A DNA stretch of 64,000 bases from Streptomyces sp. TSRI0281 (GCF_001905125.1 NZ_LWLE01000033.1:538300-602299), one strand, 5' to 3'; shown: positions 44,878-53,426, counted from the first letter of the stretch. The notes: generated by a model not told the origin, from the sequence alone. Made by a program: numbers and translations.

Positions 44878-46551
44878 ATGACCCGCTTCGAACGCCAGGA
44901 CCGACCGACCCGCACCCGACCGGCCAGGGGACGGGGCCCGGCCCCGGCACAGGCGAATGCCAAGGGATCCGGCCGCGGAGCCGGCAAGGCACCCGCCCGC
45001 CGCCGCGCCACACCGCCCCAGGGCGAGTTCGCCGTGCCGGAGACCATGACCCCCGCGCTGCCCGCCGTCGAGGCGTTCGCCGAGCTGGACATGCCCGCGG
45101 CACTGCTGAAGACCCTCACCGCGCAGGGCGTCACCGAGCCCTTCCCCATCCAGGGCGCCACCCTGCCGAACTCGCTGGCCGGCCGGGACATCCTGGGCCG
45201 CGGCCGCACCGGCTCCGGCAAGACGCTCGCCTTCGGCCTGGCCCTGCTCGCCCGCACCGCCGGGCGCCGCTCCGAGCCCCGAGCCCCGCTGGCCCTCGTC
45301 CTCGTCCCGACCCGCGAGCTCGCCCAGCAGGTCACCGACGCCCTCACCCCGTACGCGACCTCCGTGAACCTGCGGCTCGCCACCGTCGTCGGCGGCATGT
45401 CGATCAGCAAGCAGTCCGGCACGCTGCGCCGGGGCGCCGAGGTACTCGTCGCCACGCCCGGCCGGCTCAAGGACCTCATCGAGCGCGGCGACTGCCGCCT
45501 CGACCAGGTCGCCATCACCGTCCTCGACGAGGCCGACCAGATGGCCGACATGGGCTTCATGCCGCAGGTCGTCGCGCTGCTCAAGCAGGTCGAGCCGGAC
45601 GGGCAGCGCATGCTGTTCTCCGCGACCCTCGACAAGAACATCGACCGCCTGGTCAAGATGTTCCTCACCGACCCGGTCGTGCACTCCGTCGACCCGTCCG
45701 CCGGTGCGGTCACCACCATGGAGCACCATGTGCTCCACGTCGCGGACGAGACCGACAAGAAGGCCGTCGCCACGAAGATCGCCGCCCGTGAAGGCCGGGT
45801 GATCATGTTCGTCGACACCAAGCGCGCCGCCGACCGCTTCGCCAAGCGGCTGCTCGCCAGCGGTGTACGGGCCGCGGCCCTGCACGGCGGCCGGTCCCAG
45901 CCGCAGCGCAACAGGACCCTGGACCAGTTCAAGAACGGCCAGGTCACCGCGCTCGTCGCGACGAACGTGGCGGCCCGCGGCATCCATGTCGACGACCTCG
46001 ACCTCGTCGTCAACGTGGACCCGCCCACCGACCACAAGGACTACCTCCACCGCGGCGGGCGCACGGCGCGCGCCGGGGAGTCCGGCAGCGTCGTCACGCT
46101 GGTGCTGCCCGAGGAGAAGCGGGAGATGACCCGGCTGATGCAGGACGCGGGCATCGACCCCCGTACCACCCGCATCAAGTCCAGCGACGAGGAGCTGACC
46201 CGGATCACCGGGGCCCGCGAGCCGTCCGGAATCGCGATCGTCGTCGAGGTCCCCCAGCCCACCCAGCCCAAGCCGCGCACGCGGACGGCCGGGGCGCCGG
46301 GCTCGGGCACCGGCGGCGGCTTCCGTTCGGGCAGCCGCGGCCGTGGACGCCGCGGCGGTGGCGGTGGCGCGCAGGGTGCGGGGGGCGGCGGCGAGTCGCG
46401 TGGCGGTGCGGCCGGTTCCGTACGCGGGGGCGGTGGCGGTGGCGGCGGAGCCGCGCGTTCGGGCGGCGAGTCCCGTGGTGCGGGTGCGGGTGCGGGGCGT
46501 GCCGGTTCGGGGCGGGGTGCGGCGCCTGCGCGTGGGCGTCGGGCGGCGTAG
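44878..46551 (+). CDS. DEAD-box RNA helicase
   Basis: 557-residue ATP-dependent RNA helicase. Motifs in order: Q-motif region FPIQGATLP, GRTGSGKT (I), PTRELA (Ia), TPGR (Ib), DEAD (II), SAT (III), then ARGIHVDDLDLVVN and HRGGRTAR (VI). The N-terminal 45 residues are basic and disordered. The C-terminal 110 residues are Gly/Arg-rich (RGG-like), a usual RNA-binding tail. ATG 44878 has AGGAGGG 9 nt upstream. It follows a cold-shock gene and probably acts in RNA unfolding or ribosome assembly in the cold. Confidence 0.96.
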   Translation: MTRFERQDRPTRTRPARGRGPAPAQANAKGSGRGAGKAPARRRATPPQGEFAVPETMTPALPAVEAFAELDMPAALLKTLTAQGVTEPFPIQGATLPNSLAGRDILGRGRTGSGKTLAFGLALLARTAGRRSEPRAPLALVLVPTRELAQQVTDALTPYATSVNLRLATVVGGMSISKQSGTLRRGAEVLVATPGRLKDLIERGDCRLDQVAITVLDEADQMADMGFMPQVVALLKQVEPDGQRMLFSATLDKNIDRLVKMFLTDPVVHSVDPSAGAVTTMEHHVLHVADETDKKAVATKIAAREGRVIMFVDTKRAADRFAKRLLASGVRAAALHGGRSQPQRNRTLDQFKNGQVTALVATNVAARGIHVDDLDLVVNVDPPTDHKDYLHRGGRTARAGESGSVVTLVLPEEKREMTRLMQDAGIDPRTTRIKSSDEELTRITGAREPSGIAIVVEVPQPTQPKPRTRTAGAPGSGTGGGFRSGSRGRGRRGGGGGAQGAGGGGESRGGAAGSVRGGGGGGGGAARSGGESRGAGAGAGRAGSGRGAAPARGRRAA

Positions 46552-46964
46552 CCGGGAAGGTGTGGGGGCGGGGTGCGGGCGCGGGCCTTTCGGGGCTCCG
46601 GTCCTCAATCGCCGGACGGGCTTGATTTGCGGCCCTGGTCCTTGGGCGACGGGTGGGCTTGAATTGGGGCCCCGGTCCTTGAGTGACGGGTGGGCTTGAT
46701 TTGCGGCCCCGGTCCTTGGAGTGGGCCGGGGCTTCGCCCGGGTCTCGTCCTCAATCGCCGGACGGGCTTGATGGTGGGCCCCGGTCCTCGGTTGTCGGAC
46801 GGGCCTAATGTTGGACCCCGGTCCTTGGGCGACGGGTGGGCTTGGTTCGTGGCCCTGGTCCTCGATTGATGGGCGGGCTTGATGTTGGGCCCGGTTCTTG
46901 AGCGACGGGTGGGCTTGATGGTGGGCCCAGAGCCCTCCGCTGCCGGGCGGGCTCGGTTCTGGGT
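46552..46964. other. Intergenic region after the DEAD-box gene (413 nt)
   Basis: Almost the whole interval is a tandem array described separately. No gene is supported. The final 30 nt lead into the stop of the minus-strand ipdC gene. Confidence 0.8.
46600..46930. repeat. Tandem array of about nine 37-bp repeats
   Basis: The best unit begins GGTCCTCAATCGCCGGACGG and continues GCTTGATTTGCGGCCCC. Copies start near 46600, 46638, 46674, 46711 (truncated), 46744, 46783, 46820, 46858 and 46893. The segment CCTCAATCGCCGGACGGGCT resembles a short motif that I recall as common between Streptomyces genes. The array lies between two convergent stops and may act in termination. Confidence 0.85.
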
Positions 46965-48005
46965 TTACGGCAGGGTTGCGCGGGCTTGGTGGGCCTCTTT
47001 CATTATTCGGGTCACCAGTTCGGCCACGCTCGGCAGATCCTCGATCAGGCCCGCGACCTGACCCGAGGCCATGATCCCGAGGTCGGTGCGGCCATCCACC
47101 ATGGATGCCTTCAGCAGCATCGGCGTATTCGCGGCCAGCAGTACCTGGCTCCAGGTCAGGTCCTTGCCGTGCTTCGTGGCGAGGCCCTCGCGCAGCATCC
47201 GGGACCAGCTCAGGCCGGAGATCCGCCGGAAGCCCGATGCCCGGCGCACCGCCTGGGCCAGGGCCCGGACGCGGCCCGCCCGCTCCAGGGTGGCCACCAT
47301 CTCCGTACGCAGCATCCGGTGCGGGAGCCCGTCCACCGCCGTGGTGACCGTGATGTCCTTGACGCCCGCCGCCAGATAGCGGGCCTTCACCGCGTCCGGG
47401 ACCGTGGAGTCCGACGTCAGCAGGAACCGCGTCCCCATCGCGACGCCCGCCGCCCCGTACGCCAGCGCCGCGACCAGGCCCCGGCCGTCGTGGAAGCCGC
47501 CCGCCGCGATCACCGGGATGTCCACCGCGTCGACGACCTGGGGCAGCAGGACCGTGGTCGCCACCTCCCCCGTGTGTCCACCGCCCTCGCCGCCCTGCAC
47601 GATCACCGCGTCCGCGCCCCACGCCGCGACCTTCTCCGCGTGGCGCCGGGCCCCGATCGACGGGACGACGACGACGCCCGCGTCCTTCAGCTCGGCGATC
47701 AGCTCCCGCGACGGGGCCAGCGCGAACGACGCCACCCGTACCCCCTCGTCGATGATGATCCGTACCCGCTCGCGCGCGTCCCCCGCATCCGCCCGCAGAT
47801 TCACGCCGAACGGTGCGTCGGTACGGGACTTGACCTCCAGGACCGCGGCGCGCAGCTGCTCCACGGTCATCGTCGCGGAGGCCAGGATGCCGAGGGCGCC
47901 CGCCTCGGCGGTGGCGGTGACCAGCCGGGGGCCGGCGACCCAGCCCATGCCGGTCTGCACGATCGGGTACCGGACGCCGACGAGTTCGGTCAGGGCCGTG
48001 CGCAT
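46965..48005 (-). CDS. ipdC: IpdC-like flavin enzyme (nitronate monooxygenase family)
   Basis: 346-residue FMN barrel of the NMO/2-nitropropane dioxygenase family. Conserved blocks VQTGMGWVAGPRLVTATA, VQGGEGGGHTGEVATT and MGTRFLLTSDSTVPDAVK match IpdC (Rv3553) as I recall it. IpdC introduces a double bond into a hydroxylated HIC-CoA before ring opening. It is last in echA20-ipdA-ipdB-ipdC, the mycobacterial order. Its ATG overlaps the ipdB stop by one base. Confidence 0.87.
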   Translation of the reverse strand: MRTALTELVGVRYPIVQTGMGWVAGPRLVTATAEAGALGILASATMTVEQLRAAVLEVKSRTDAPFGVNLRADAGDARERVRIIIDEGVRVASFALAPSRELIAELKDAGVVVVPSIGARRHAEKVAAWGADAVIVQGGEGGGHTGEVATTVLLPQVVDAVDIPVIAAGGFHDGRGLVAALAYGAAGVAMGTRFLLTSDSTVPDAVKARYLAAGVKDITVTTAVDGLPHRMLRTEMVATLERAGRVRALAQAVRRASGFRRISGLSWSRMLREGLATKHGKDLTWSQVLLAANTPMLLKASMVDGRTDLGIMASGQVAGLIEDLPSVAELVTRIMKEAHQARATLP

Positions 48006-48757
48006 CAGGACCGGACCTCGCGGTCGCGGGTGCCGGTGGGGTCGATGACCTCGCGGATCAGGCGGAGTTCCCCGGCGGTCGGCTCACGGGTGAAGGGCAC
48101 GTCGTCCTCGATCGTGAGCGCGAAACCCGTGGCTTCGCGGACCTGGTCGACGGTGACGCCCGGATGCAGTGAGGCGAGCCGCATGGAACGGTCCGGGGTC
48201 GCGAAGTCGAAGACACCGAGATCGCTGACGACCCGGGGGACGCGGTGGAAGCGGGTCGCGGAGGGACCGGCCGCCGCGGCCCTGTCGTAGCCGACCCCGC
48301 AGACCATGTCGACGCGTTCGACGAACACCCGGCGGGCGTGGCGCGGAACCCAGTAACTGACGGGATTGTTGAGGGTGTTGACCGGAGCACCCCGGACCCC
48401 GAGGAGCTGTCGGACGGGCCGTTCCCAGTCGCCGACGCAGGAGATGTTCTGGTTGCCGAAGCGGTCGATCTGGCTCGCGCCCATCATCACGTGCCGCTTG
48501 CCGCCGGTGACCATGGTGAGATGCTGACGGTAGGGCAGCCAGCCCTCCGGCGTGCCGTCGAGCCCGACGATCAGCGCCTCGCCGTCGGTGAGCAGCAGGT
48601 CGGGCGAGAAGGTGCGCTTGGCGAGGCGGGCGCCGAGCGCCGGGATCAGGCCCATCGGGCTGGCCAGCACCTCTCCGTTGTCGCGCCATGCCTCGGCGCA
48701 CGCGATCACGCAGTACTCGGCCCGGGTGACGGTCCCCGTAGCGGCTTCGGCGCTCAC
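48005..48757 (-). CDS. ipdB: IpdB: CoA-transferase-family hydrolase, beta subunit
   Basis: 250 residues, the length I recall for M. tuberculosis IpdB. It belongs to the CoA-transferase family I beta group. Visible segments include MGLIPALGARLAKRTFSPDL, MMGASQIDRFGNQN and a C-terminal LRLIREVIDPTG. With IpdA it hydrolyses the last steroid ring (COCHEA-CoA) in the KstR2 pathway. GTG 48757 overlaps the ipdA stop (GTGA), fitting a heteromeric enzyme. Confidence 0.87.
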   Translation of the reverse strand: MSAEAATGTVTRAEYCVIACAEAWRDNGEVLASPMGLIPALGARLAKRTFSPDLLLTDGEALIVGLDGTPEGWLPYRQHLTMVTGGKRHVMMGASQIDRFGNQNISCVGDWERPVRQLLGVRGAPVNTLNNPVSYWVPRHARRVFVERVDMVCGVGYDRAAAAGPSATRFHRVPRVVSDLGVFDFATPDRSMRLASLHPGVTVDQVREATGFALTIEDDVPFTREPTAGELRLIREVIDPTGTRDREVRS

Positions 48758-49623
48758 AGCTGCTCCTCGTGCCAGGTCCGGACGGCTGACTGGTAGCTCT
48801 TCTCGTCGCCCCCCGCGGGCAGGAAGCGTTCGCTGAACTCGGCCCATGCCGCGGGGCCCGCGGCGGCCGTGGCGTACGCCTTCTGGAACGCCTCGTCGCG
48901 GGGGTGGTCGGGGACGCAGGAGGTGAAGTGCGCGCCGTTCGGGGTCTCGACGACACCGGTGACGGAGCTGCGTTTCACGAGGAGGGTCTGCGGGGCGGGC
49001 CCGTCCGTGAGCTCGGCGGTCTCGACGAGGCGTTCGCAGGAGAGGTACGCGGTGTCGGCGGCTTCGCAGAACAGGTCGTCGAAGTACGGATCGGGGCCCA
49101 GGTACTGGCCGTTGCCGAGCCGGTCCGCGCGGTTGAGGTGGACCAGGGCGGCGTCCATCCGCAGGGCCGGCATCGCGACGAACTCCTCGCCGTCCTCGTA
49201 CGGCGAAGTCACCGTGCGCAGCGTGGGGTTGACCCGCATCACATCGGAGCCGATGCCCGCCCGCACGGGCAGGAACGGCAGCCGGTTCGCGGCGGCGTGC
49301 AGCCCCCACATGAACATCGCCTCGTCGATCTCCGTCAGTGCGAACGCCCCCTGCTGCCGGGCCGCGCGGAAGTGCGGTTCGAGGGGGATCGAGTCGAGGG
49401 TGACGAAGGCGGTGACCAGTCTGCGGATCCTGCCCGCGGCGGCCAGCAGGCCGACATCGGGGCCGCCGTACGAGATCACGGTGAGATCGGTGATCCCGGA
49501 CCGGAGCAGGGCACGCACCAGCGCCATCGGTTTGCGGCGCGATCCCCAGCCGCCGATGCCGATCGTCATGCCGCTGCGGAGCCGGGAGACGACGTCCTCG
49601 GGCGTCATCGTCTTGTCGGTCAC
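48754..49623 (-). CDS. ipdA: IpdA: CoA-transferase-family hydrolase, alpha subunit
   Basis: 289-residue alpha subunit. The N-terminal glycine loop is GMTIGIGGWGSRRKP, the CoA-transferase family I signature region. It also holds RAGIGSDVMRVNP and FTSCVPDHPRDEAFQ. Partner of IpdB. GTG 49623 overlaps the echA20 stop by 4 nt. Order and overlaps support one translationally coupled set. Confidence 0.87.
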   Translation of the reverse strand: MTDKTMTPEDVVSRLRSGMTIGIGGWGSRRKPMALVRALLRSGITDLTVISYGGPDVGLLAAAGRIRRLVTAFVTLDSIPLEPHFRAARQQGAFALTEIDEAMFMWGLHAAANRLPFLPVRAGIGSDVMRVNPTLRTVTSPYEDGEEFVAMPALRMDAALVHLNRADRLGNGQYLGPDPYFDDLFCEAADTAYLSCERLVETAELTDGPAPQTLLVKRSSVTGVVETPNGAHFTSCVPDHPRDEAFQKAYATAAAGPAAWAEFSERFLPAGGDEKSYQSAVRTWHEEQL

Positions 49624-50369
49624 GATCGTGCCTCCTTGCCGAAGGTGTCGCGGACGCGGTCGGCGGTACCGCTGAGGCCGGCCTCGTAGGTGAAGCCCTG
49701 CTCGAAGCGGTAGCTGCGGCGTACGTCCACCGGGTCGATGCCGTTGATGGCGGCCTTGGCCAGCCGGAGGAGGTGTCCGTCCTTGCGGGCGATCTCCCCG
49801 GCCAGCTCCACCGCCGCGGCCGGCAGCCCGGTGCGCGGGACGACCCGCCAGACCGAGCCGTGGGCGTGCAGTTCGGCGGCGGTCACCGTGCGCGAGGTGT
49901 AGTACAGCGTCCGCATCAGGTGCTGGGGGACGAGCCGCGCGAGATGGGTGGCGGCACCGAGCGCGCCGCGGTCCAGCTCGGGCAGCCCGAAGGTGGCGTC
50001 GTCGCTCGCCACGATCGCGTCCGCGTTGCCGACGAGCCCGATGCCACCGCCGAGGCAGAAGCCGTTCACCGCGGCGACGACCGGTACCTCGCACTCGTAC
50101 ACGGCGGCGAACGCCTCGAAGCAGCCGCGGTTGGCACCGATCAGGGCGTCGTGCCCCGGGTCGCGCTGGATCTCCTTGATGTCGACACCCGCGTTGAAGC
50201 CGCGCCCGGCCGCGGCCAGCACCACACAGCGGACCGCGGGGTCGCGGCCCGCGGCGCGCAGGGCGTCGGCCAGGTCGTACCAGCCGTGCACGGGCAGGGC
50301 GTTGACGGGTGGGAAGTCGACGGTGATGACGCGGATGCCGTCGGCGGGACGTGAGGTGGAGACACCCAT
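49620..50369 (-). CDS. echA20: EchA20-like crotonase (ring-opening HIEC-CoA hydrolase)
   Basis: 249-residue crotonase-fold enzyme. Blocks VITVDFPPVNALP, GRGFNAGVDIKEIQRDPG, ANRGCFEAFAAVYECEVPV and ALGAATHLARLVPQHLMR match EchA20 (Rv3550) closely from memory. EchA20 opens ring D of the steroid remnant by hydrolysis. ATG 50369 is used. It heads the minus-strand operon and starts 19 nt from KstR2-like site 2. Confidence 0.87.
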   Translation of the reverse strand: MGVSTSRPADGIRVITVDFPPVNALPVHGWYDLADALRAAGRDPAVRCVVLAAAGRGFNAGVDIKEIQRDPGHDALIGANRGCFEAFAAVYECEVPVVAAVNGFCLGGGIGLVGNADAIVASDDATFGLPELDRGALGAATHLARLVPQHLMRTLYYTSRTVTAAELHAHGSVWRVVPRTGLPAAAVELAGEIARKDGHLLRLAKAAINGIDPVDVRRSYRFEQGFTYEAGLSGTADRVRDTFGKEARS

Positions 50370-50387
50370 GAGAGGATCAGCTACCTT

Positions 50388-50411
50388 TCCACCAAACATT
50401 TGTTAGGTGGA
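50388..50411. promoter_or_regulatory. kstR2 box: KstR2-like operator, site 2
   Basis: A 24-bp near-perfect palindrome: arms TCCACCAAACA and TGTTAGGTGGA around TT, with 10 of 11 pairs complementary. An outer CTACCTT / AAGGTAG extends it with one extra base. The core ACCAAACATTTGTT fits the KstR2 consensus with two symmetrical changes. It lies between echA20 (minus) and the SDR gene (plus, 50454). Confidence 0.8.
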
Positions 50412-50453
50412 AGGTAGCAGCCTGCCACCGCATCGCCAACAAGGGGAGCCGAT

Positions 50454-51443
50454 ATGACCACACGCAGCACCGGGCTCTGCGCGGGCCGGGTCGTCGCCGT
50501 GACGGGCGCCGGGCGGGGGCTGGGCCGGGCCCATGCCCTGGCCTTCGCCGCCGAGGGGGCCAAGGTCGTCGTCAACGACCTCGGCGTCGGCCTCACCGGG
50601 GACGGCGGCGGAAACGGGAGCGGTGCCGGGAGCGGGAGCGGGGGTGGGAGCGGTGCCGGGGTCGGGGGGCAGGGGGGCACAGGACCGGCCCGTGAGGTCG
50701 TCGACGAGATCGTCGCCGCGGGCGGCGAAGCGGTCGCCCACCGGGGTGACATCGCCACGACCGACGGTGCGTCCTCGCTGGTCACCACCGCCCTGGAGGC
50801 ATTCGGACGGCTCGACACCCTGGTCAACAACGCGGGCTTCCTGCGGGACCGGATGCTGGTCAACCTCGACGAGGACGACTGGGACGCGGTGCTGCGGGTG
50901 CATCTGAAGGGCCACTTCCTGCCCCTGAAGCACGCGGCGGCCCACTGGCGGTCCGAGGCCAGGGCGGGCCGCACCCCCGTCGCCCGGGTGATCAACACCA
51001 GTTCCGGGGCGGGTCTGCTCGGCAGCGTCGGGCAGGGCAACTACGCCGCCGCGAAGGCCGGGATCCTCGGCCTCACCCTGGTCGCGGCCGAGGAACTGCG
51101 GCGGTACGGAGTCCAGGTCAACGCCCTCGCTCCGGCGGCCAGGACCCGGATGACCGAGCAGACGTTCGCCGAGACGATGGCGGCACCGGGGCCGGGCGCC
51201 TTCGACGCGATGGCCCCCGAGAACGTGTCGCCCCTGGTGGTGTGGCTCGGCTCGGCCGCGAGCGACGGGGTGACCGGACGCGTCTTCGAGGCCGAGGCGG
51301 GCCGGATCACCGTCATGGAGGGCTGGCGCCCCGGCCCCACCGCCGACCGGGGCGCACGCTGGTCCCCGGCCGCGGCCGGCACCGCCGTCCGTCGCCTCCT
51401 GGCAGCGGCGGAACCGGCCCGGCCGGTGTACGGCGCGCGGTGA
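50454..51443 (+). CDS. SDR family oxidoreductase (Rv3548c-like)
   Basis: 329 residues. Motifs: VTGAGRGLGRAHALAFAAEG, NNAGFLRDRM, active-site Ser in INTSSGAG and YAAAK in GNYAAAKAGILGL. It resembles Rv3548c and the dehydrogenase domain of multifunctional enzyme 2. A Gly/Ser linker of about 30 residues (NGSGAGSGSGGGSGAG) is inserted after VVNDLGVGLTGD, encoded by repeats at 50598-50690. Divergent from echA20 across operator site 2, as in M. tuberculosis. Confidence 0.87.
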   Translation: MTTRSTGLCAGRVVAVTGAGRGLGRAHALAFAAEGAKVVVNDLGVGLTGDGGGNGSGAGSGSGGGSGAGVGGQGGTGPAREVVDEIVAAGGEAVAHRGDIATTDGASSLVTTALEAFGRLDTLVNNAGFLRDRMLVNLDEDDWDAVLRVHLKGHFLPLKHAAAHWRSEARAGRTPVARVINTSSGAGLLGSVGQGNYAAAKAGILGLTLVAAEELRRYGVQVNALAPAARTRMTEQTFAETMAAPGPGAFDAMAPENVSPLVVWLGSAASDGVTGRVFEAEAGRITVMEGWRPGPTADRGARWSPAAAGTAVRRLLAAAEPARPVYGAR

Positions 51444-51705
51444 ACGGGGCGGGCGGGCGGGTGGCGGGGGAGCGGTGGGCGGTGGGTAGGCCGTGGGGCC
51501 GGGGAGCGGTGGCCGCAGGGCAGGCGGGCGGTGATGGGGAGCGGTGGCCGCAGGGCGGGCAGGTGGGCGGGTGGCGGGGGAGCGGTTGCCTCAGAGGTGC
51601 CTGCGATCGGGAGCGCGAGGTCCCGAGCGGTGACTCTGCGGGCGCCCTGCGGCGATCGGGAGCGTGATTCCCGCCCCCTCGGGCCCTCGCCCTTCGCTCG
51701 GGCCC
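51444..51705. repeat. G-rich intergenic repeats
   Basis: The gap holds two copies of GGGGAGCGGTGGCCGCAGGG near 51498 and 51536, many GGGCGG runs, and two further ATCGGGAGCG copies near 51605 and 51655. Runs of four or more G on the plus strand could form quadruplexes. No gene is supported. Confidence 0.65.
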
Positions 51706-52455
51706 TCACCCCACACCCCTCAGCAGCTCCGCGATCACCGCGTGCCCCGTCTGTCCGTCCGCTCCCGCGAACGGCTCCCCGTCACGCAGCAGTTCCACGG
51801 TCACCGTCTCCTCGCCGTCCACGAGGTCACGGCGGACCATGGCGTCGAACCCGGAACCGTGCGCCTCCTCCAGTCTCCGCAGCAGCTCCTGCTCCACATC
51901 CGCTTCGAGCATCCGCCGCGCCTGGGTCAGTGCCCATTCCACCGCCCCCGCCCAGGTCCCCGCCCCGTGCTCCAGCAGCGCCCGCACCGTACGGACCGAG
52001 CCGCGCCGGGCCGCGAGCACCAACGGAGGCTCCCCTTCCGGGCCGGGCAGATGAGGGTCCGCACCATGGGCGAGCAACAGCTCGGCGGTCGGTGCGTGGC
52101 CGAGCCCGACCGCCCAGCGCAGCGCCGTGAACCCGAACTGTTCGGGCAGGTCCGGCCGCGCCCCGGCGGACAGCAGCGCCCCGACCACCTCGGTGTGTCC
52201 GCCGCACGCTGCCCCGCACAGCGGGAGATCGCCCGCCTCGGGGCCGCTCGGCCGGTCCGGGTCGGCTCCGGCCGCGAGCAGGAGCCGCACCGCTCCCGGC
52301 CGGTCCTCCACCGACGCCAGATACAGCGCCGTCGTGCCGTCCGCGTCGCACGACTCGGCCGCGGCCCCCGCGCGCAATGCCCGTACGACAGCGTCCTCAC
52401 TCTCGTACAGGGCCTCGAACAGGCTCCGTTCGTCCCCAATCGGCTCTTCCGTCAT
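51706..52455 (-). CDS. Ankyrin repeat protein
   Basis: 249 residues with about four ankyrin repeats between residues 35 and 170: DGTTALYLASVEDRPGAVRL, LCGAACGGHTEVVGALLSAG, FGFTALRWAVGLGHAPTAEL and EPPLVLAARRGSVRTVRALL. The C-terminal 75 residues are helical and unrecognised. Such proteins mediate protein-protein contacts. The partner is unknown. Confidence 0.85.
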   Translation of the reverse strand: MTEEPIGDERSLFEALYESEDAVVRALRAGAAAESCDADGTTALYLASVEDRPGAVRLLLAAGADPDRPSGPEAGDLPLCGAACGGHTEVVGALLSAGARPDLPEQFGFTALRWAVGLGHAPTAELLLAHGADPHLPGPEGEPPLVLAARRGSVRTVRALLEHGAGTWAGAVEWALTQARRMLEADVEQELLRRLEEAHGSGFDAMVRRDLVDGEETVTVELLRDGEPFAGADGQTGHAVIAELLRGVG

Positions 52456-52517
52456 GCTTCGACCCTACGGTGGCCCGCGGCGGGGTCCGGACCGCGCACC
52501 GGCCCCGGGGCGGGCTC

Positions 52518-53426
52518 TCAGGTGTCGCACTCCAGGACCGTGCGGCACAGCCCGCACCTGGCGCGCACCCGGCCGCGGACCGGGACCCGGATGCGCTGGA
52601 GGCAGGTGGGGCAGGGGAAGGAGACCCGCAGCCCTTCGCCGCCGCGCTCGAAGGCGTACGGGGCAGCGGGGTCCGCGGGCGTGCCCGGGTGGGCGCCGGC
52701 GTACCGCCGGTCCTTGGTGTAGCGCCGCCGCCCCAGCAGGCCCGCGGCGGTCAGCGGTGGTTGCCGGAGTTCGCGCAGCGCCTGCGCCCGCCCCTTCGCG
52801 TACGCCGAGTACGCCTGCGGGCTGGTGAACCACGGCGAGGGGTCCTCGTCGAACGCGAACGCGCGCTTGGCCAGGACGTACCCGAACTCCTCCGGTGTGA
52901 GGTAGCCGAGCTTCTGGCTGGACGTGGCGTCCTCCCGGAAGGCGTCGAGCAGCAGCCAGCCCGCCCCGAGGTAGGTCGTCACGGTGTCGGTGAGGATCTC
53001 GTTGTCGCGCGTACCGGGGAGCTCCAGCCCGAGCCGGTGCAGCAGTACGTGGGTGATCTCGTGCGCGAGCGCGGCACCGATGTCCCTGCGATGCGTACGG
53101 AATCGGTCATTGAGCTCGATGAAGTACTCCGGTCCGGCGGCGAGTTCGACGGTCGCCGCGTGCTCCATCCGCCGGAAGCCGACGATCATGCGGGCATCGG
53201 GCAGACGCAGATGCTGGACCAGTGCCCGCGCCACCCGCTGGGTGCCCAGGTGCAGATCGTCCACGTCCGGGAACGCGGCGTCGGCGGGCAGCAGGCTGGG
53301 GCCGTACGCGTGCACACCGTCGTACGAGATCCGCCGGTACAGCGCGGTGATCGCGGACCGGACGGCGTCGAGGTGCGGAAACCCATGGACGACCGGACTG
53401 CCGTCTCTCACGTCAGAACCCCCCAT
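52518..53426 (-). CDS. Putative zinc metallopeptidase with C-terminal zinc ribbon
   Basis: 302 residues, family not recognised. The HExxH motif is in AALAHEITHVLLHRLGLEL. A downstream Glu that could be the third ligand lies in NEILTDTVTTYLGAGW. The C-terminus carries four Cys in CPTCLQRIRVP and ARCGLCRTVLEC, a zinc-ribbon pattern. No signal peptide is evident, so it is probably cytoplasmic. ATG 53426 is used; GTG 53411 has a better upstream G-run. Confidence 0.72.
   Translation of the reverse strand: MGGSDVRDGSPVVHGFPHLDAVRSAITALYRRISYDGVHAYGPSLLPADAAFPDVDDLHLGTQRVARALVQHLRLPDARMIVGFRRMEHAATVELAAGPEYFIELNDRFRTHRRDIGAALAHEITHVLLHRLGLELPGTRDNEILTDTVTTYLGAGWLLLDAFREDATSSQKLGYLTPEEFGYVLAKRAFAFDEDPSPWFTSPQAYSAYAKGRAQALRELRQPPLTAAGLLGRRRYTKDRRYAGAHPGTPADPAAPYAFERGGEGLRVSFPCPTCLQRIRVPVRGRVRARCGLCRTVLECDT

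Noticed and set aside
46600..46930. CRISPR array
   Set aside because: Units are contiguous tandem repeats with no spacers, and no cas gene is present.
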